NCBI GenBank assembly: GCA_035491935.1
Contig: DATJJW010000269.1
Span: 1 to 46,312 of the forward strand
Source of the DNA: DATJJW01 sp035491935
GTDB lineage: Bacteria > Pseudomonadota > Alphaproteobacteria > ATCC43930 > CGMCC-115725
Length of the DNA: 46,312 nucleotides
Direction: 5' to 3'
Shown here: one piece after another, positions 8,046 through 17,245 of the stretch
Layout: each line of letters starts with the position of its first letter
How positions within the stretch are numbered: position 1 is the stretch's first letter
Position numbers and translations under genes: made by a program
The notes under the pieces: generated by a model
Seen by the model: only the letters and a program-made list of their open reading frames with translations
What the model was told of the DNA's origin: nothing
Database searches by the model: none

Positions 8046-8948
8046 TCAATTCGCCTTGCCGAACAGGCCTGCGGGCTTGACCAGCAGGACCAGCGCCATG
8101 ATGACGAAGATCACCGTGCTCGAGGCCGGCGGGTAGAACACCTTGGTCAGCCCCTCGATCACGCCCAAGAGGAAGCCCGAGACGATCGCGCCCATGATCG
8201 AGCCCATGCCGCCGATCACGACCACGGCGAAGACGACGATGATCTCGTTCGAGCCCATGAGCGGGCTCACCTGATAGACCGGCGCCGCCATGACGCCGGC
8301 AAGTGCCGCCAACGCCACGCCGAAACCGTAGGTGAGCGTGATGAGGCGCGGCACGTTGATGCCGAAGGCGCGGACCAGCACCGGGTTCTCGGTGGCGGCC
8401 CGGAGATAGGCGCCGAGCCGGGTCCGCTCGATCGCGAACCAGGTGACGAAGCACAGCACGAGTGCCGCGCCGATCACCCAGGCCCGGTAGATCGGCAGGT
8501 ACATGAAGCCCAGCGACTGCACGCCCTGCAAGGCGTCGGGGATATCGTAGCTCTGGCCGGACACGCCGTAGATCTGGCGGAATATGCCCTCGATGATCAA
8601 CGCCATGCCGAAGGTCAGCAGGAGCCCATAGAGCGGGTCGAGCCCATAGGTGTGACGCAGGATCAGCCGTTCCACCACCACACCGACGACGCCGACGATC
8701 AGTGGCACCAGGACCAGCGACGGCCAGTAGCCGATGCCCAGGAAGTTGGCCAGCAGCCAGGCGGCGAAGGCGCCCAGCATGTAGAAGGCGCCATGGGCGA
8801 AGTTGATGATGTTCAACATGCCGAAGATGATCGCGAGCCCCAGGCTGAGCATGGCGTAGAAGGCGCCATTGATCAGGCCGATCACAAGCTGCGCGAACAG
8901 CAGCGGCGCGGGCGGCATCGCCGGCAGCCAGTCCATCAAGCCATGCAT
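8046..8948 (-). CDS. livH: Branched-chain amino acid-type ABC transporter permease LivH
   Basis: This 300-residue membrane protein has LivH hallmarks: GLINGAFYAMLSLGLAIIFGMLNIINFAHG at the N-terminus, the ATPase-coupling loop LGAYLRAATENPVLVRAFGI, and VVVIGGMGSIMGAIVSGF before the last helices. It pairs with LivM as the transmembrane heterodimer. It lies between the binding-protein gene (60 bp upstream) and livM (5 bp downstream), so the three are probably one transcript. Confidence 0.93.
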   Translation of the reverse strand: MHGLMDWLPAMPPAPLLFAQLVIGLINGAFYAMLSLGLAIIFGMLNIINFAHGAFYMLGAFAAWLLANFLGIGYWPSLVLVPLIVGVVGVVVERLILRHTYGLDPLYGLLLTFGMALIIEGIFRQIYGVSGQSYDIPDALQGVQSLGFMYLPIYRAWVIGAALVLCFVTWFAIERTRLGAYLRAATENPVLVRAFGINVPRLITLTYGFGVALAALAGVMAAPVYQVSPLMGSNEIIVVFAVVVIGGMGSIMGAIVSGFLLGVIEGLTKVFYPPASSTVIFVIMALVLLVKPAGLFGKAN

Positions 8949-9008
8949 GGACCTACCTCACAATCCGCCGATGCTGGCCGCCGATACCGCCCGTCCTTCA
9001 TCGATCCG

Positions 9009-10229
9009 TCAGCCCTTGACCAACGGGCAACCACCCTGGTTGAGCGGGCGCGTGACCTCGTCGCCCGGGATGGTGCGGATCAGCTTGTAGTAATCCCACG
9101 GCCCCTTCGACTCGGCCGGGGTCTTCACCTGGTAGAGATACATGTCGCGCACCAGACGCCCGTCGATGCGCAGCTTGCCGTTATGGGTCGCCATGTCGTT
9201 GACCGGCATTTCGCGCATCTTGGCCATCACCTTGTCCGGATCGGTCGAACCCACGGCCTTGACCGCCTTCAGGTAATGCAGCGTGGCACTGTAGTCGCCC
9301 GCCTGGGTCATGGCCGGTTCGTGACCGACCTTGGCCATGAAGCGCTTGGAGAAGGCGCGGGTCTGGTCATTGGCATCCCAATAGAAGGCTTCGGTCAGAT
9401 ACATGCCTTGCGCGGTCTTGAGGCCGACGCCATGGATGTCGGTGATGAAGACGAGCAGGCCGGCCAGTTGCTGGCCGCCCTTGGTGATGCCGAATTCGGA
9501 GGCCTGCTTGATCGAATTGATCGTGTCGCCGCCGGCATTGGCGAGACCGATCACCTTGGCCTTGGAAGCCTGGGCCTGAAGCAGGAACGAGGAGAAATCG
9601 GCCGTGTTGAGCGGGGCCGCGGCCTCGCCCAGCACCTTGCCGCCACTGGCGGTCACGACCGCGGCCGTGTCGCGTTCGAGGGCATGGCCGAAGGCATAAT
9701 CGGCGGTGAGGAAATACCAGGAATTGCCGCCGGCCTTCACCACGGCCGAGCCGGTGCTGTGGGCGAGCGCATAGGTGTCGTAGGTCCAGTGCGCTGTGTA
9801 GGCCGAGCAGTTCTTGCCGGTGATGTCCGAGCTACCGCCGCCGGACACGATCAGGATCTTGTGCTTATCGCGTGAGACGTTCTCGACCGAAAGCGCCACA
9901 CCCGAATTCGGGATGTCGAGGATCATGGTAACACCCTCGGTGTCGTACCAGCGCCGGGCGATGCTGGCACCGACATCCGGCTTGTTCTGATGATCTGCCG
10001 AGATCAGCTCGATCTTCTTGCCCAAGACCGTGCCGCCGAAATCGTCGATCGCCATCTGCGCCGCGGCGACCGCGCCCTTGCCGCCGATATCGGCATAGAG
10101 GGAGGACATGTCGGTCAACACGCCGATCTTGACGGCATCGTCAGCCGCATTCGCCAGCTGCGGCAGACCGACGATGCCGGCCAGCCCGATGGTCGCGCCC
10201 AGAACCAGGCTTCTCACTCGCCTCTTCAT
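9009..10229 (-). CDS. ABC transporter substrate-binding protein (LivJ-like)
   Basis: This 406-residue periplasmic type I binding protein begins with a signal peptide (MKRRVRSLVLGATIGLAGIV, cleavage near ANA-ADD). It continues with the family opening AVKIGVLTDMSSLYADIGGKG and the conserved NKPDVGASIARRW segment. I chose ATG 10229 because the signal peptide starts there and GGGAGAAGACGGGA precedes it. The pattern (DMSSLY, YFLTADYAFGHALE, DGRLVRDMYLYQVK) matches the subgroup often found in aromatic- or amide-degrading bacteria rather than classical LivJ. Ligand specificity cannot be read from sequence. It is the receptor for the adjacent LivHMGF components. Confidence 0.92.
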   Translation of the reverse strand: MKRRVRSLVLGATIGLAGIVGLPQLANAADDAVKIGVLTDMSSLYADIGGKGAVAAAQMAIDDFGGTVLGKKIELISADHQNKPDVGASIARRWYDTEGVTMILDIPNSGVALSVENVSRDKHKILIVSGGGSSDITGKNCSAYTAHWTYDTYALAHSTGSAVVKAGGNSWYFLTADYAFGHALERDTAAVVTASGGKVLGEAAAPLNTADFSSFLLQAQASKAKVIGLANAGGDTINSIKQASEFGITKGGQQLAGLLVFITDIHGVGLKTAQGMYLTEAFYWDANDQTRAFSKRFMAKVGHEPAMTQAGDYSATLHYLKAVKAVGSTDPDKVMAKMREMPVNDMATHNGKLRIDGRLVRDMYLYQVKTPAESKGPWDYYKLIRTIPGDEVTRPLNQGGCPLVKG

Positions 10230-10314
10230 TCCCGTCTTCTCCCTGTTCGACGCCGGGACATGCCCGCCGCCCTGGTTCAACCTTGCATTGTCCGCCCCTG
10301 AGGCCGCCAGACCG

Positions 10315-11038
<724 letters not shown>

Positions 11039-11046
<8 letters not shown>

Positions 11047-11848
11047 GGCGTCTGCCCATCTCGCCGGTGCCGAGATAGGCTTCGCGCACCCGCTCGTCAT
11101 TCGAGACCTCGGCATAGCTGCCCTGGGTCAGGATGCGGCCGCGCGTCAGCACCGTGATCGTGTCCGACAACGTCGCCACGACGGACAGATTGTGCTCGAC
11201 CATCAGGACGGTGCGCTCGCGCGCCACGTTGCGGATGAGCTCCGTGACGCGGTGGATATCCTCGCCGCCCAACCCGGCCATCGGCTCGTCGAGCAGCAAC
11301 ATATGCGGATCGAGCGCCAGGGTGGTCGCAATCTCCAGCGCGCGCTTGCGGCCATAGGACAGCGCGACCGCCTCGATATCGAGGCAGTCTTCGAGACCGA
11401 CCGCCGCCAGCAATTCTTCCGCTCGCCCGTCGAATTCGGACAGCCGCCGCTCGGACAGCCAGAAGCGGAAGGAGATGCCGGCCTGGCGCATCAGGGCCAC
11501 GCGCAAATTCTGCCGCACGGTCAGATGCGGGAAGACCGCCGAGATCTGGAAGGAGCGGACCATGCCGAGGCGCGCGACCGCCGCTGGTTTCAGCAGGGTG
11601 ATGTCGCGCCCGTCGAAGCGGATGCTGCCCTCGCTCGGCTGCAGGAACTTGGTCAGGAGGTTGAAGACCGTGGTCTTCCCCGCGCCATTCGGGCCGATCA
11701 GCGTGTGGATCGTGCCGCGCCGGACGGCCAGATCGACATTGTTGACAGCGGTGAAGCCGTGGAAGCGGCGCGTCAGCCCACGTGTCGACAGGATGAGCTT
11801 GGACTCATCCGGCTCTTGCGGTGTCTCGGCTTCGGGGGCAACGGTCAT
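11039..11848 (-). CDS. livG: ABC transporter ATP-binding protein LivG
   Basis: This 269-residue ATPase subunit has canonical motifs: Walker A GPNGAGKTT, LivG-type SFQISAVFPHLTVRQNL (Q-loop region), a degenerate signature ALSYGRKRALEIA (LSYG in place of LSGG, usual for LivG), Walker B MLLLDEPMAGL, and VLMVEHNL with the H-loop histidine. It is the first gene of the minus-strand importer cluster livG-livF-binding protein-livH-livM. The 259 bp upstream, to the next gene's stop at 12108, hold no gene I can support. Confidence 0.94.
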
Positions 11849-12107
11849 CGGAGGGATTATCGCTCGATGGTCTTCGACCCTTGTCCTCGATCGCCAGGGT
11901 CGTTGCTACTTCAAGTACCATGTAGGAGGAGACCAAGAAAGTACCGGGTTATTCCGGTCACAAAAAACTCCGGGGGCCGCACGCGGTTCCCTGCCGGATC
12001 ATCCTGATGATTTCGAAGCGGATCCACGCTCCCCTGCAGCGGGCGGTTATCCGCATCGACCGGATATCGCAAGCACACGCGAAGATTGAGCCACAGCCTC
12101 GCCGTCG

Positions 12108-12893
12108 TCACTTCGCCGCGGTGGTGACACCTTCCTCGGCGCCCGATTTCTGCTTGAGATCGCGCAGCATGGACTGATGGCCGGCCATCCATTTGTTGAA
12201 GGCGGCAATCAGCTCGGGATGGTTGGTCGTGGACAGGAGATAGGCGCTGCGCTGATAGGGCAGCGAAGGGTCGAAGACCAGGGCGCCCGGCTTATGCAGC
12301 ACCTGGTCCAACTGGTAATTGGCCATGGCGACGCCGGCATAGGCGGCATCCAGGCGATTGGCGAGTACCATCTGCACCAGCGACAGGAAATCCGAGTTGG
12401 TGGCGAGTTGCGCCTTGCCACTCTTCAGCCGACCTTCCCAGGCCCAGGGGGTGAAGCCCAGCACCGTGCCGATGGTCTGGATCCGGTCCACGCCCTTGCC
12501 CAACTGATCGCGCGGCACCAGCGTACCGTCGATGTAATTGATCACCGGCTGGCTGTAGGTGACCTTGACGTTGCGCTTGAGGTCGGTGATCCAATCCGGA
12601 TTGTCGGGGAAGTGCAGATCCATCTGCCCCTCGACGAAGCGGCGGTCGAGCCGGGAGACGGGCAGCGTCAGATATGTCACCTTAATGCCCTGATCGGCGG
12701 CGAACCGGTCCAGGATCTGCCGGAAGACGCCGGTATACTGCCCATTTACCGTGTTGTAGAGCGGCAGGTAGTTGATGTCCTCCACCCCCACGACATAGGT
12801 CGTGGCCGCCGCTGCCGGCGACGGCAAGGACATCGCGGCCGCCCCGACGGTCGCGGCGAACAAGACAAGCCGGGTTGCGCGTTTGTCTAGCAT
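12108..12893 (-). CDS. Family 3 extracellular solute-binding protein
   Basis: This 261-residue type II periplasmic binding protein has a signal peptide with cleavage near AAA-TTY. It has family-3-like features: VVGVEDINYLPLYN at the start, GVFRQILDRFAADQGIKVTYL, and an ABC-polar-amino-acid-like C-terminal half. No cognate permease or ATPase lies beside it. It is divergent from the AtzG/AtzE-like genes with 213 bp between, so it might bind their substrate, or it may be an orphan receptor. The proposed link rests on position only. Confidence 0.83.
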   Translation of the reverse strand: MLDKRATRLVLFAATVGAAAMSLPSPAAAATTYVVGVEDINYLPLYNTVNGQYTGVFRQILDRFAADQGIKVTYLTLPVSRLDRRFVEGQMDLHFPDNPDWITDLKRNVKVTYSQPVINYIDGTLVPRDQLGKGVDRIQTIGTVLGFTPWAWEGRLKSGKAQLATNSDFLSLVQMVLANRLDAAYAGVAMANYQLDQVLHKPGALVFDPSLPYQRSAYLLSTTNHPELIAAFNKWMAGHQSMLRDLKQKSGAEEGVTTAAK

Positions 12894-13106
12894 GATGGTC
12901 CCTCACCCCTTCCCCTTGGCAATGACATTGGCGGAAACCCTCCGTCAATCGGAAACGCATCGGGGCGAAGCCCGGCGGTACCGATATGCCGCGCGCCGTC
13001 AAACCCGTCGAAGCATCGCGGGAATGAGGCTATCCTGCCCCGATCCATTGCCTGCAATGGCCGCGCCCACGACAGAGTCAGCCCACAATAAAGACAAAGG
13101 AACGAG

Positions 13107-13301
13107 ATGGCCGATACCCCGATGGACCTCGACACGCTGGCGAAGCTCGCCGGGCTGGACATCCCCCAGGAATACCGTGACGGCGTGACGGAGCAGCTGG
13201 CCCCGCTGATGGCGCGGGCCAAGGAGGTGATGAGCGTGCCCCTGCCGGACGAGCTGGAACCGGCAGCGATATTCACGCTTCGGGGGGTATCGGCACCATG
13301 A
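13107..13301 (+). CDS. AtzG-like small subunit of an amidase complex
   Basis: This 64-residue protein resembles the AtzG-like (DUF4089/GatC-related) family: an N-terminal helical pair (LDTLAKLAGLDIPQEYRDGV) and the C-terminal signature PLPDELEPAAIF. AtzG is known to form a heterotetramer with the amidase AtzE and stabilise it in cyanuric-acid breakdown. The gene overlaps the next start by 4 bp (ATGA, 13298-13301), which fits translational coupling of the two subunits. AAAGGAACGAG precedes its ATG. It would be easy to miss in annotation because of its size. Confidence 0.85.
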   Translation: MADTPMDLDTLAKLAGLDIPQEYRDGVTEQLAPLMARAKEVMSVPLPDELEPAAIFTLRGVSAP

Positions 13302-14689
13302 GCCAGCACGCATTGCCGGCCCACGAAATTGCGGCCAAGGTCAAGGCCGGGGAAATCACCGCCGTGGCGGTGGCACAAGCGGCACTGGCCGATATCGGGT
13401 CGCAGAACCCGGCACTCAACTGCTTCACCACCATCCTGGCCGACCGCGCGCTCAAGGATGCTCGCGCGGTCGACGCCAAGGTGAAGGCGGGCCAGGACCC
13501 GGGGCCGCTCGCCGGCGTGCCCTTCGGCGTCAAGGATCTCTACGACGTCGAAGACGTGGTGACCCTGGCAGGCTCGAAGATCCTGGCCGACAACCCGCCA
13601 CAGCCTGCGGACGGATTGCCGGTCGCTCGGCTGAAAGCCGCCGGTGCCGTGCTGCTCGGCTGCTGCAACATGGACGAGTTCGCCTATGGCTTCTCGACCG
13701 AGAACATGCATTACGGCGCCACACGCAATCCGCGCGATCCCGCCCGCATCACCGGCGGCTCGTCGGGCGGTTCGGCCGCGGCCGTCGGCGCGGGCATGGT
13801 CGCCTTGAGCATGGGCTCCGACACCAATGGCTCGATCCGTGTGCCGGCGTCGTTCTGCGGCATCTTCGGGCTGAAGCCGACCTATGGCCGCCTGCCGCGT
13901 ACCGGCAGCTTTCCCTTCGTCCCCGACCTCGATCATATCGGCCCGTTCGCGCGCAGCACCGCCGATCTGGCGCTGGCCTATGACGTGCTGCAGGGCTTCG
14001 ATGCCAGCGACGCGGCTTGCGTCGACCGGCCGGTCGAGCCTGCGAGCGCCGGGCTGCGGAACGGCATCGCGGGCCTGAAGGCCGGTGTGCTCGACGGCTG
14101 GTTCGAGAGCGGCGCCAGCGACGATGCGCTCGATGCCGTCGCCCGCGTCGCCCAAGCTCTGGGGCCGACGCGCAAGGTGACGCTGGAACATGCCGACGTC
14201 GCCCGCTCGGCCGCCTTCTGCATCACCTGCTCGACCGGCTCGGCCCTGCATTTGGAGCGGCTCAAGGCCCGACCGCAGGATTTCGACTTCGCGACCCGCG
14301 ACCGATTCTATGCCGGGGCCTTGCTGCCGGCGATGGTGCTGGTGCGTGCGCAGCGTTTCCGTCGTCGGTTCCTGGAGCAGGCGCTGAAGCTCTTCGGCGA
14401 GGTCGACGTGCTGCTGGCGCCGGCAACCCCGAACGTGGCGCCGTTCATCGGCCAGAAGATGATGATGCTGAATGGCGTCGAGGTCTCGGCCCGCGCCAAT
14501 ATCGGCCTCTACACCCAGCCGATCAGCTTCATCGGCCTGCCGGTGGTGACGGTACCGCTCTGGACCAAGGACGGCCTGCCGATCGGCGTGCAGATCATCG
14601 CCCCGCCCTGGGCCGAGGCGATGGCGCTGCAGGTCGCGGCCTTCCTCGAACAGCAAGGTATCGTCTCGGCCAAGGGACCCGGCGCGTGA
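13298..14689 (+). CDS. AtzE-like amidase (amidase-signature family)
   Basis: This 463-residue amidase-signature enzyme has the complete Ser-cisSer-Lys triad: Lys79 (VPFGVKDLYDV), cis-Ser155 in GGSSGGSAAA, and nucleophile Ser179 in SDTNGSIRVPASFCG. Length and C-terminal features (GLPVVTVPLW, GLPIGVQIIAPPW) match AtzE, the 1-carboxybiuret hydrolase. Pairing with the AtzG-like subunit makes that subgroup most likely. No cyanuric-acid ring-opening gene (AtzD) or allophanate hydrolase is in the window, so the real substrate may be another N-carboxy amide or ureide. A general Gat-like transamidase role is less likely because no GatB is present. Confidence 0.9.
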   Translation: MSQHALPAHEIAAKVKAGEITAVAVAQAALADIGSQNPALNCFTTILADRALKDARAVDAKVKAGQDPGPLAGVPFGVKDLYDVEDVVTLAGSKILADNPPQPADGLPVARLKAAGAVLLGCCNMDEFAYGFSTENMHYGATRNPRDPARITGGSSGGSAAAVGAGMVALSMGSDTNGSIRVPASFCGIFGLKPTYGRLPRTGSFPFVPDLDHIGPFARSTADLALAYDVLQGFDASDAACVDRPVEPASAGLRNGIAGLKAGVLDGWFESGASDDALDAVARVAQALGPTRKVTLEHADVARSAAFCITCSTGSALHLERLKARPQDFDFATRDRFYAGALLPAMVLVRAQRFRRRFLEQALKLFGEVDVLLAPATPNVAPFIGQKMMMLNGVEVSARANIGLYTQPISFIGLPVVTVPLWTKDGLPIGVQIIAPPWAEAMALQVAAFLEQQGIVSAKGPGA

Positions 14690-14735
14690 GCATCGGCGCA
14701 GAGGAAATCGCCGCCAGGCGAGCGCCAGCGCAGGC

Positions 14736-14915
14736 TTATGAACCGCGGCCGAGCAGGAAGTTGATGAGGTCGACGAAAGCGGCCAGCGAGATCGGCGACA
14801 GCAAGGCCGGAATGGCGATGCCGAGCACGAAGAGCAGGACCATGCGCTTCTCTCCCGGACCCTTTTGGCTGGGCTCGGGAGGGGTTTCCCTGAAATCCAA
14901 TCTATCGAAGGGCAT
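14736..14915 (-). CDS. 59-residue single-pass membrane protein
   Basis: This small gene encodes a polar N-terminus (MPFDRLDFRETPPEPSQKGP), then GEKR and a hydrophobic segment of roughly 30 residues (MVLLFVLGIAIPALLSPI...), ending LLGRGS. The charge pattern suggests the N-terminus faces the cytoplasm. A strong GAGGAG sits about 8 nt before the ATG, and the stop is TAA at 14736-14738. It lies alone between the amidase gene (convergent) and the IclR gene (same strand, about 90 bp upstream), so it may be read from the IclR promoter. I do not recognise a family; a short transporter or regulatory accessory peptide is possible. Confidence 0.65.
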   Translation of the reverse strand: MPFDRLDFRETPPEPSQKGPGEKRMVLLFVLGIAIPALLSPISLAAFVDLINFLLGRGS

Positions 14916-15005
14916 CGGGGTCGCTCCTCAACGGTCGACGCCTTCAAAGTGACATTGAAACCGACCTCGGGCAAGGGGAACCCGGCGCTGGGCAAACCTC
15001 TATCC

Positions 15006-15728
15006 TCATACCGATAACGCAGGGGTGAGCCTGACAGCCAGCGCCGCCAGCTCCGCCAGCAAAATCGGCCGGTACGCATCGATGCGTTCGGGCGTGAAGC
15101 GCGTGACCAGGCCCGAGACGGAGATCGCCCCCAGCAGCCTTTTTTCCTGGTTGAAAACCGGCGCGCAGATGGCCGCGAGATCCGGATCGCGCTCGCCCAG
15201 CGAGATCGCCCAGCCATTGGCGCGGATCGTCTCCGCCTGTGGCCCCTGGGGCGAGGCTCCGAAGGCGTCGAGGATCTTGCCGGCGGCACCGGTACGCAGG
15301 GGATAGCGATCGCCCTCCTCCAGATGGTGGCGGGCCGAGCGCGGCGAGAGGCTGCGGTAGAGGCAGATCATCTCCTGGCCGCGATGGACGTAGAAGGAGG
15401 CCGTCTCCGTCGTCCTGTCGGTCAGGATATGGAGTACCGCGCGCACAAGGTCCTCCATATCCGCATGCGGCCGGCTGAGCTGACCCAGCCGCCACAGCTC
15501 CGGCCCGAGCAGGAACTGCCCGCGCTCGTTGCGCTCCAGCAGGCGCATATGGGTCAGCGAGGCGGCCAGGCGCAGGATCGTGCTCTTGTAGAAGCCCGAC
15601 CGCTCGGCCAACACCTGAAGCGACAATTTCTCATTCGGCTCGCGGAAGCACTGCAACAGCAGGATCGAACGTTCCACCGCCTCGACCCTGGGCCTGTCAC
15701 CATCCGCATCGGTGGTCGCGATACTCAT
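15006..15728 (-). CDS. IclR-family transcriptional regulator
   Basis: This 240-residue regulator has an N-terminal winged helix (residues about 15-75; SLQVLAERSGFYKSTILRLAASL) and the IclR effector domain (HHLEEGDRYPLRTGAAGKIL, GAISVSGLVTRF). IclR proteins bind small aromatic or carboxylic acids and act as dimers or tetramers on paired dyads. It is divergent from the MFS transporter at 15857. The 128-bp gap contains a tandem dyad that is the obvious target site. It probably controls the transporter and itself, perhaps also the AtzG/AtzE pair. Confidence 0.92.
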   Translation of the reverse strand: MSIATTDADGDRPRVEAVERSILLLQCFREPNEKLSLQVLAERSGFYKSTILRLAASLTHMRLLERNERGQFLLGPELWRLGQLSRPHADMEDLVRAVLHILTDRTTETASFYVHRGQEMICLYRSLSPRSARHHLEEGDRYPLRTGAAGKILDAFGASPQGPQAETIRANGWAISLGERDPDLAAICAPVFNQEKRLLGAISVSGLVTRFTPERIDAYRPILLAELAALAVRLTPALSV

Positions 15729-15753
15729 CGCATCAGAGGTAACGCATAACGCG

Positions 15754-15795
15754 AAATTCTGCTAGACAGAATTTTAGTTCTTCTTGACAGAATTT
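15754..15795. promoter_or_regulatory. Tandem IclR-type operator and promoter
   Basis: A perfect dyad with arms AAATTCTG (15754-15761) and CAGAATTT (15767-15774) is followed by a second right arm, CAGAATTT, at 15788-15795. The left arm of that second dyad is degenerate (5 of 8 bases at 15775-15782). The two dyad centres are 21 bp apart, two helical turns. A consensus -35 box TTGACA (15784-15789) lies inside the second dyad, pointing to the MFS gene, though no good -10 follows. The layout fits repression by the divergent IclR protein; that assignment is inference. Confidence 0.75.
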
Positions 15796-15856
15796 TCCTT
15801 GTATCCGTAAATGCCTGCATAGACGACCGGTCAACGGGCGCTAGGGAGGCAGGGGC

Positions 15857-17236
15857 ATGGCAGTAAAGATGACGGCAAGCGCGCCGGACGTCGGCGTCGA
15901 TCTCAGGGATGTGCTCGACAATTCTCCTGTCGGACGCATGCAGTTCCTGGTCACGCTCCTGTGCGGCATGACCTATTGGGTCGACGGCTTCGACACATCG
16001 GTCATGGGGGCACTGTCACCCTCCATCGCCAAAGAATTCGGCTTCGCCCGCGATCAGTTGGGCGTGATCTTCTCCTCCGCCGTCGCCGGTGCGGTTTGCG
16101 GCTATCTCTTCATCGCCCCGCTTTCGGCACGCTTCGGCCAGAAGGGCATGATGGCCAGTTGCACCGCCGGGTTCGGCCTGCTGTCGTTCCTGGCACCGCT
16201 GGTCCATGGCTATGGCGAATTCGTGGCGCTGCGTTTCCTGACCGGGCTGTTCCTGGGGGCCGCCCTGCCCGGTACCGTCGCCATGACCGGCGAATTCGCC
16301 CCACGCCGCTGGCGCGCCACCTTCATCACCTTCATGGGCCTCGGCATGTCGCTGGGATTGACCTCGGCCAGCCTGGTGACCGCGGCGCTGTTGGGGCTGG
16401 GCGGCTGGCGCATGGTGATGATGGTCTGCGGCGTGCTGCCGCTGGTCGTGGCCTTTTCGGTAATGCGCTGGCTGCCGGAATCGGTCTTCCACCTCTCACG
16501 CGATCCGGCCAACCGTCAGCGCATCATCGCGATCATCCAGAAGACCGCGCCCAATGCCGGCTTCACCGCCGAGACGGATTTCTTCCTCAGCAACCCCGGC
16601 AGCGGCAAAGTCACGGGGCTGGTCACCCATGGCCGCTGGCTCGGCACCACGGCGATCTGGACCAGCTTCTTCATGAATCTGATGGTGAACTTCTTCATGC
16701 AGTCCTGGCTGCCGACGATCTTCATCGATATCGGCTTCAGCCAGAAATCGGCGCTGGGCATGAGTGCGCTCACCTTCTCGGCCGGCTTCATCGCAGGGCT
16801 CACCGCTGGCCCGCTGATGGATCGTTTCGGCGCCTTCCGCGTCGTGACCGTGATGTATGCCATGGGTGCGGTGTTCATCGGCCTGACCGGCGCCTTCGTC
16901 CATGTCGCGGCTGCGTTGGTACTGGCCGCGGCCTTCGCCGGCTCCTACTTCAACTCCGCGGCGCAGAAGGGCACCGGTGCCTTGTGCATCTTCTTCTACC
17001 CGCCGGTGCTGCGCGCCACCGGCTTCGGCTGGGGCTCGGGCATCGGCCGCATCGGCGCCGTCATCGGCCCGGTGGTCGTGGGCTACCTGATGGTCGCCCA
17101 TTGGACGACGCAGTCGCTGTTCTACGGCGCGACCATCCCCATGGCCATCGGCGCCCTGTCGCTCATCGTCATGCAGATGCATTACCGGATGGGCGGTCCG
17201 CGTACGGCCGGCGCCGGCCAGCCGGATACGGAGTAA
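15857..17236 (+). CDS. MFS transporter, aromatic acid:H+ symporter (AAHS) type
   Basis: This 459-residue inner-membrane transporter has twelve predicted helices. The first helix has the AAHS signature YWVDGFDTSVMGALSP with the DGFD acidic pair needed for substrate/proton coupling in PcaK-like carriers. The cytoplasmic loop SARFGQKG and FAPRRWRATFITFMGLG are also typical. It should import an aromatic or related organic acid with protons. It sits downstream of the IclR-type operator and overlaps nothing. The stop is only 9 bp from the stop of the convergent flavoprotein gene. Confidence 0.92.
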   Translation: MAVKMTASAPDVGVDLRDVLDNSPVGRMQFLVTLLCGMTYWVDGFDTSVMGALSPSIAKEFGFARDQLGVIFSSAVAGAVCGYLFIAPLSARFGQKGMMASCTAGFGLLSFLAPLVHGYGEFVALRFLTGLFLGAALPGTVAMTGEFAPRRWRATFITFMGLGMSLGLTSASLVTAALLGLGGWRMVMMVCGVLPLVVAFSVMRWLPESVFHLSRDPANRQRIIAIIQKTAPNAGFTAETDFFLSNPGSGKVTGLVTHGRWLGTTAIWTSFFMNLMVNFFMQSWLPTIFIDIGFSQKSALGMSALTFSAGFIAGLTAGPLMDRFGAFRVVTVMYAMGAVFIGLTGAFVHVAAALVLAAAFAGSYFNSAAQKGTGALCIFFYPPVLRATGFGWGSGIGRIGAVIGPVVVGYLMVAHWTTQSLFYGATIPMAIGALSLIVMQMHYRMGGPRTAGAGQPDTE

Positions 17237-17245
17237 AGCGCTGGC

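Noticed and set aside
8022..9875. A 617-codon open frame on the plus strand
   Set aside because: It is antisense to livH and the binding-protein gene; its composition (His/Asp/Gln/Arg-rich) is typical of a reversed coding strand.
12887..15289. An 800-codon open frame on the minus strand
   Set aside because: It runs antisense through the amidase genes, has no family features and overlaps proteins with complete catalytic motifs. High GC produces such long shadow frames.
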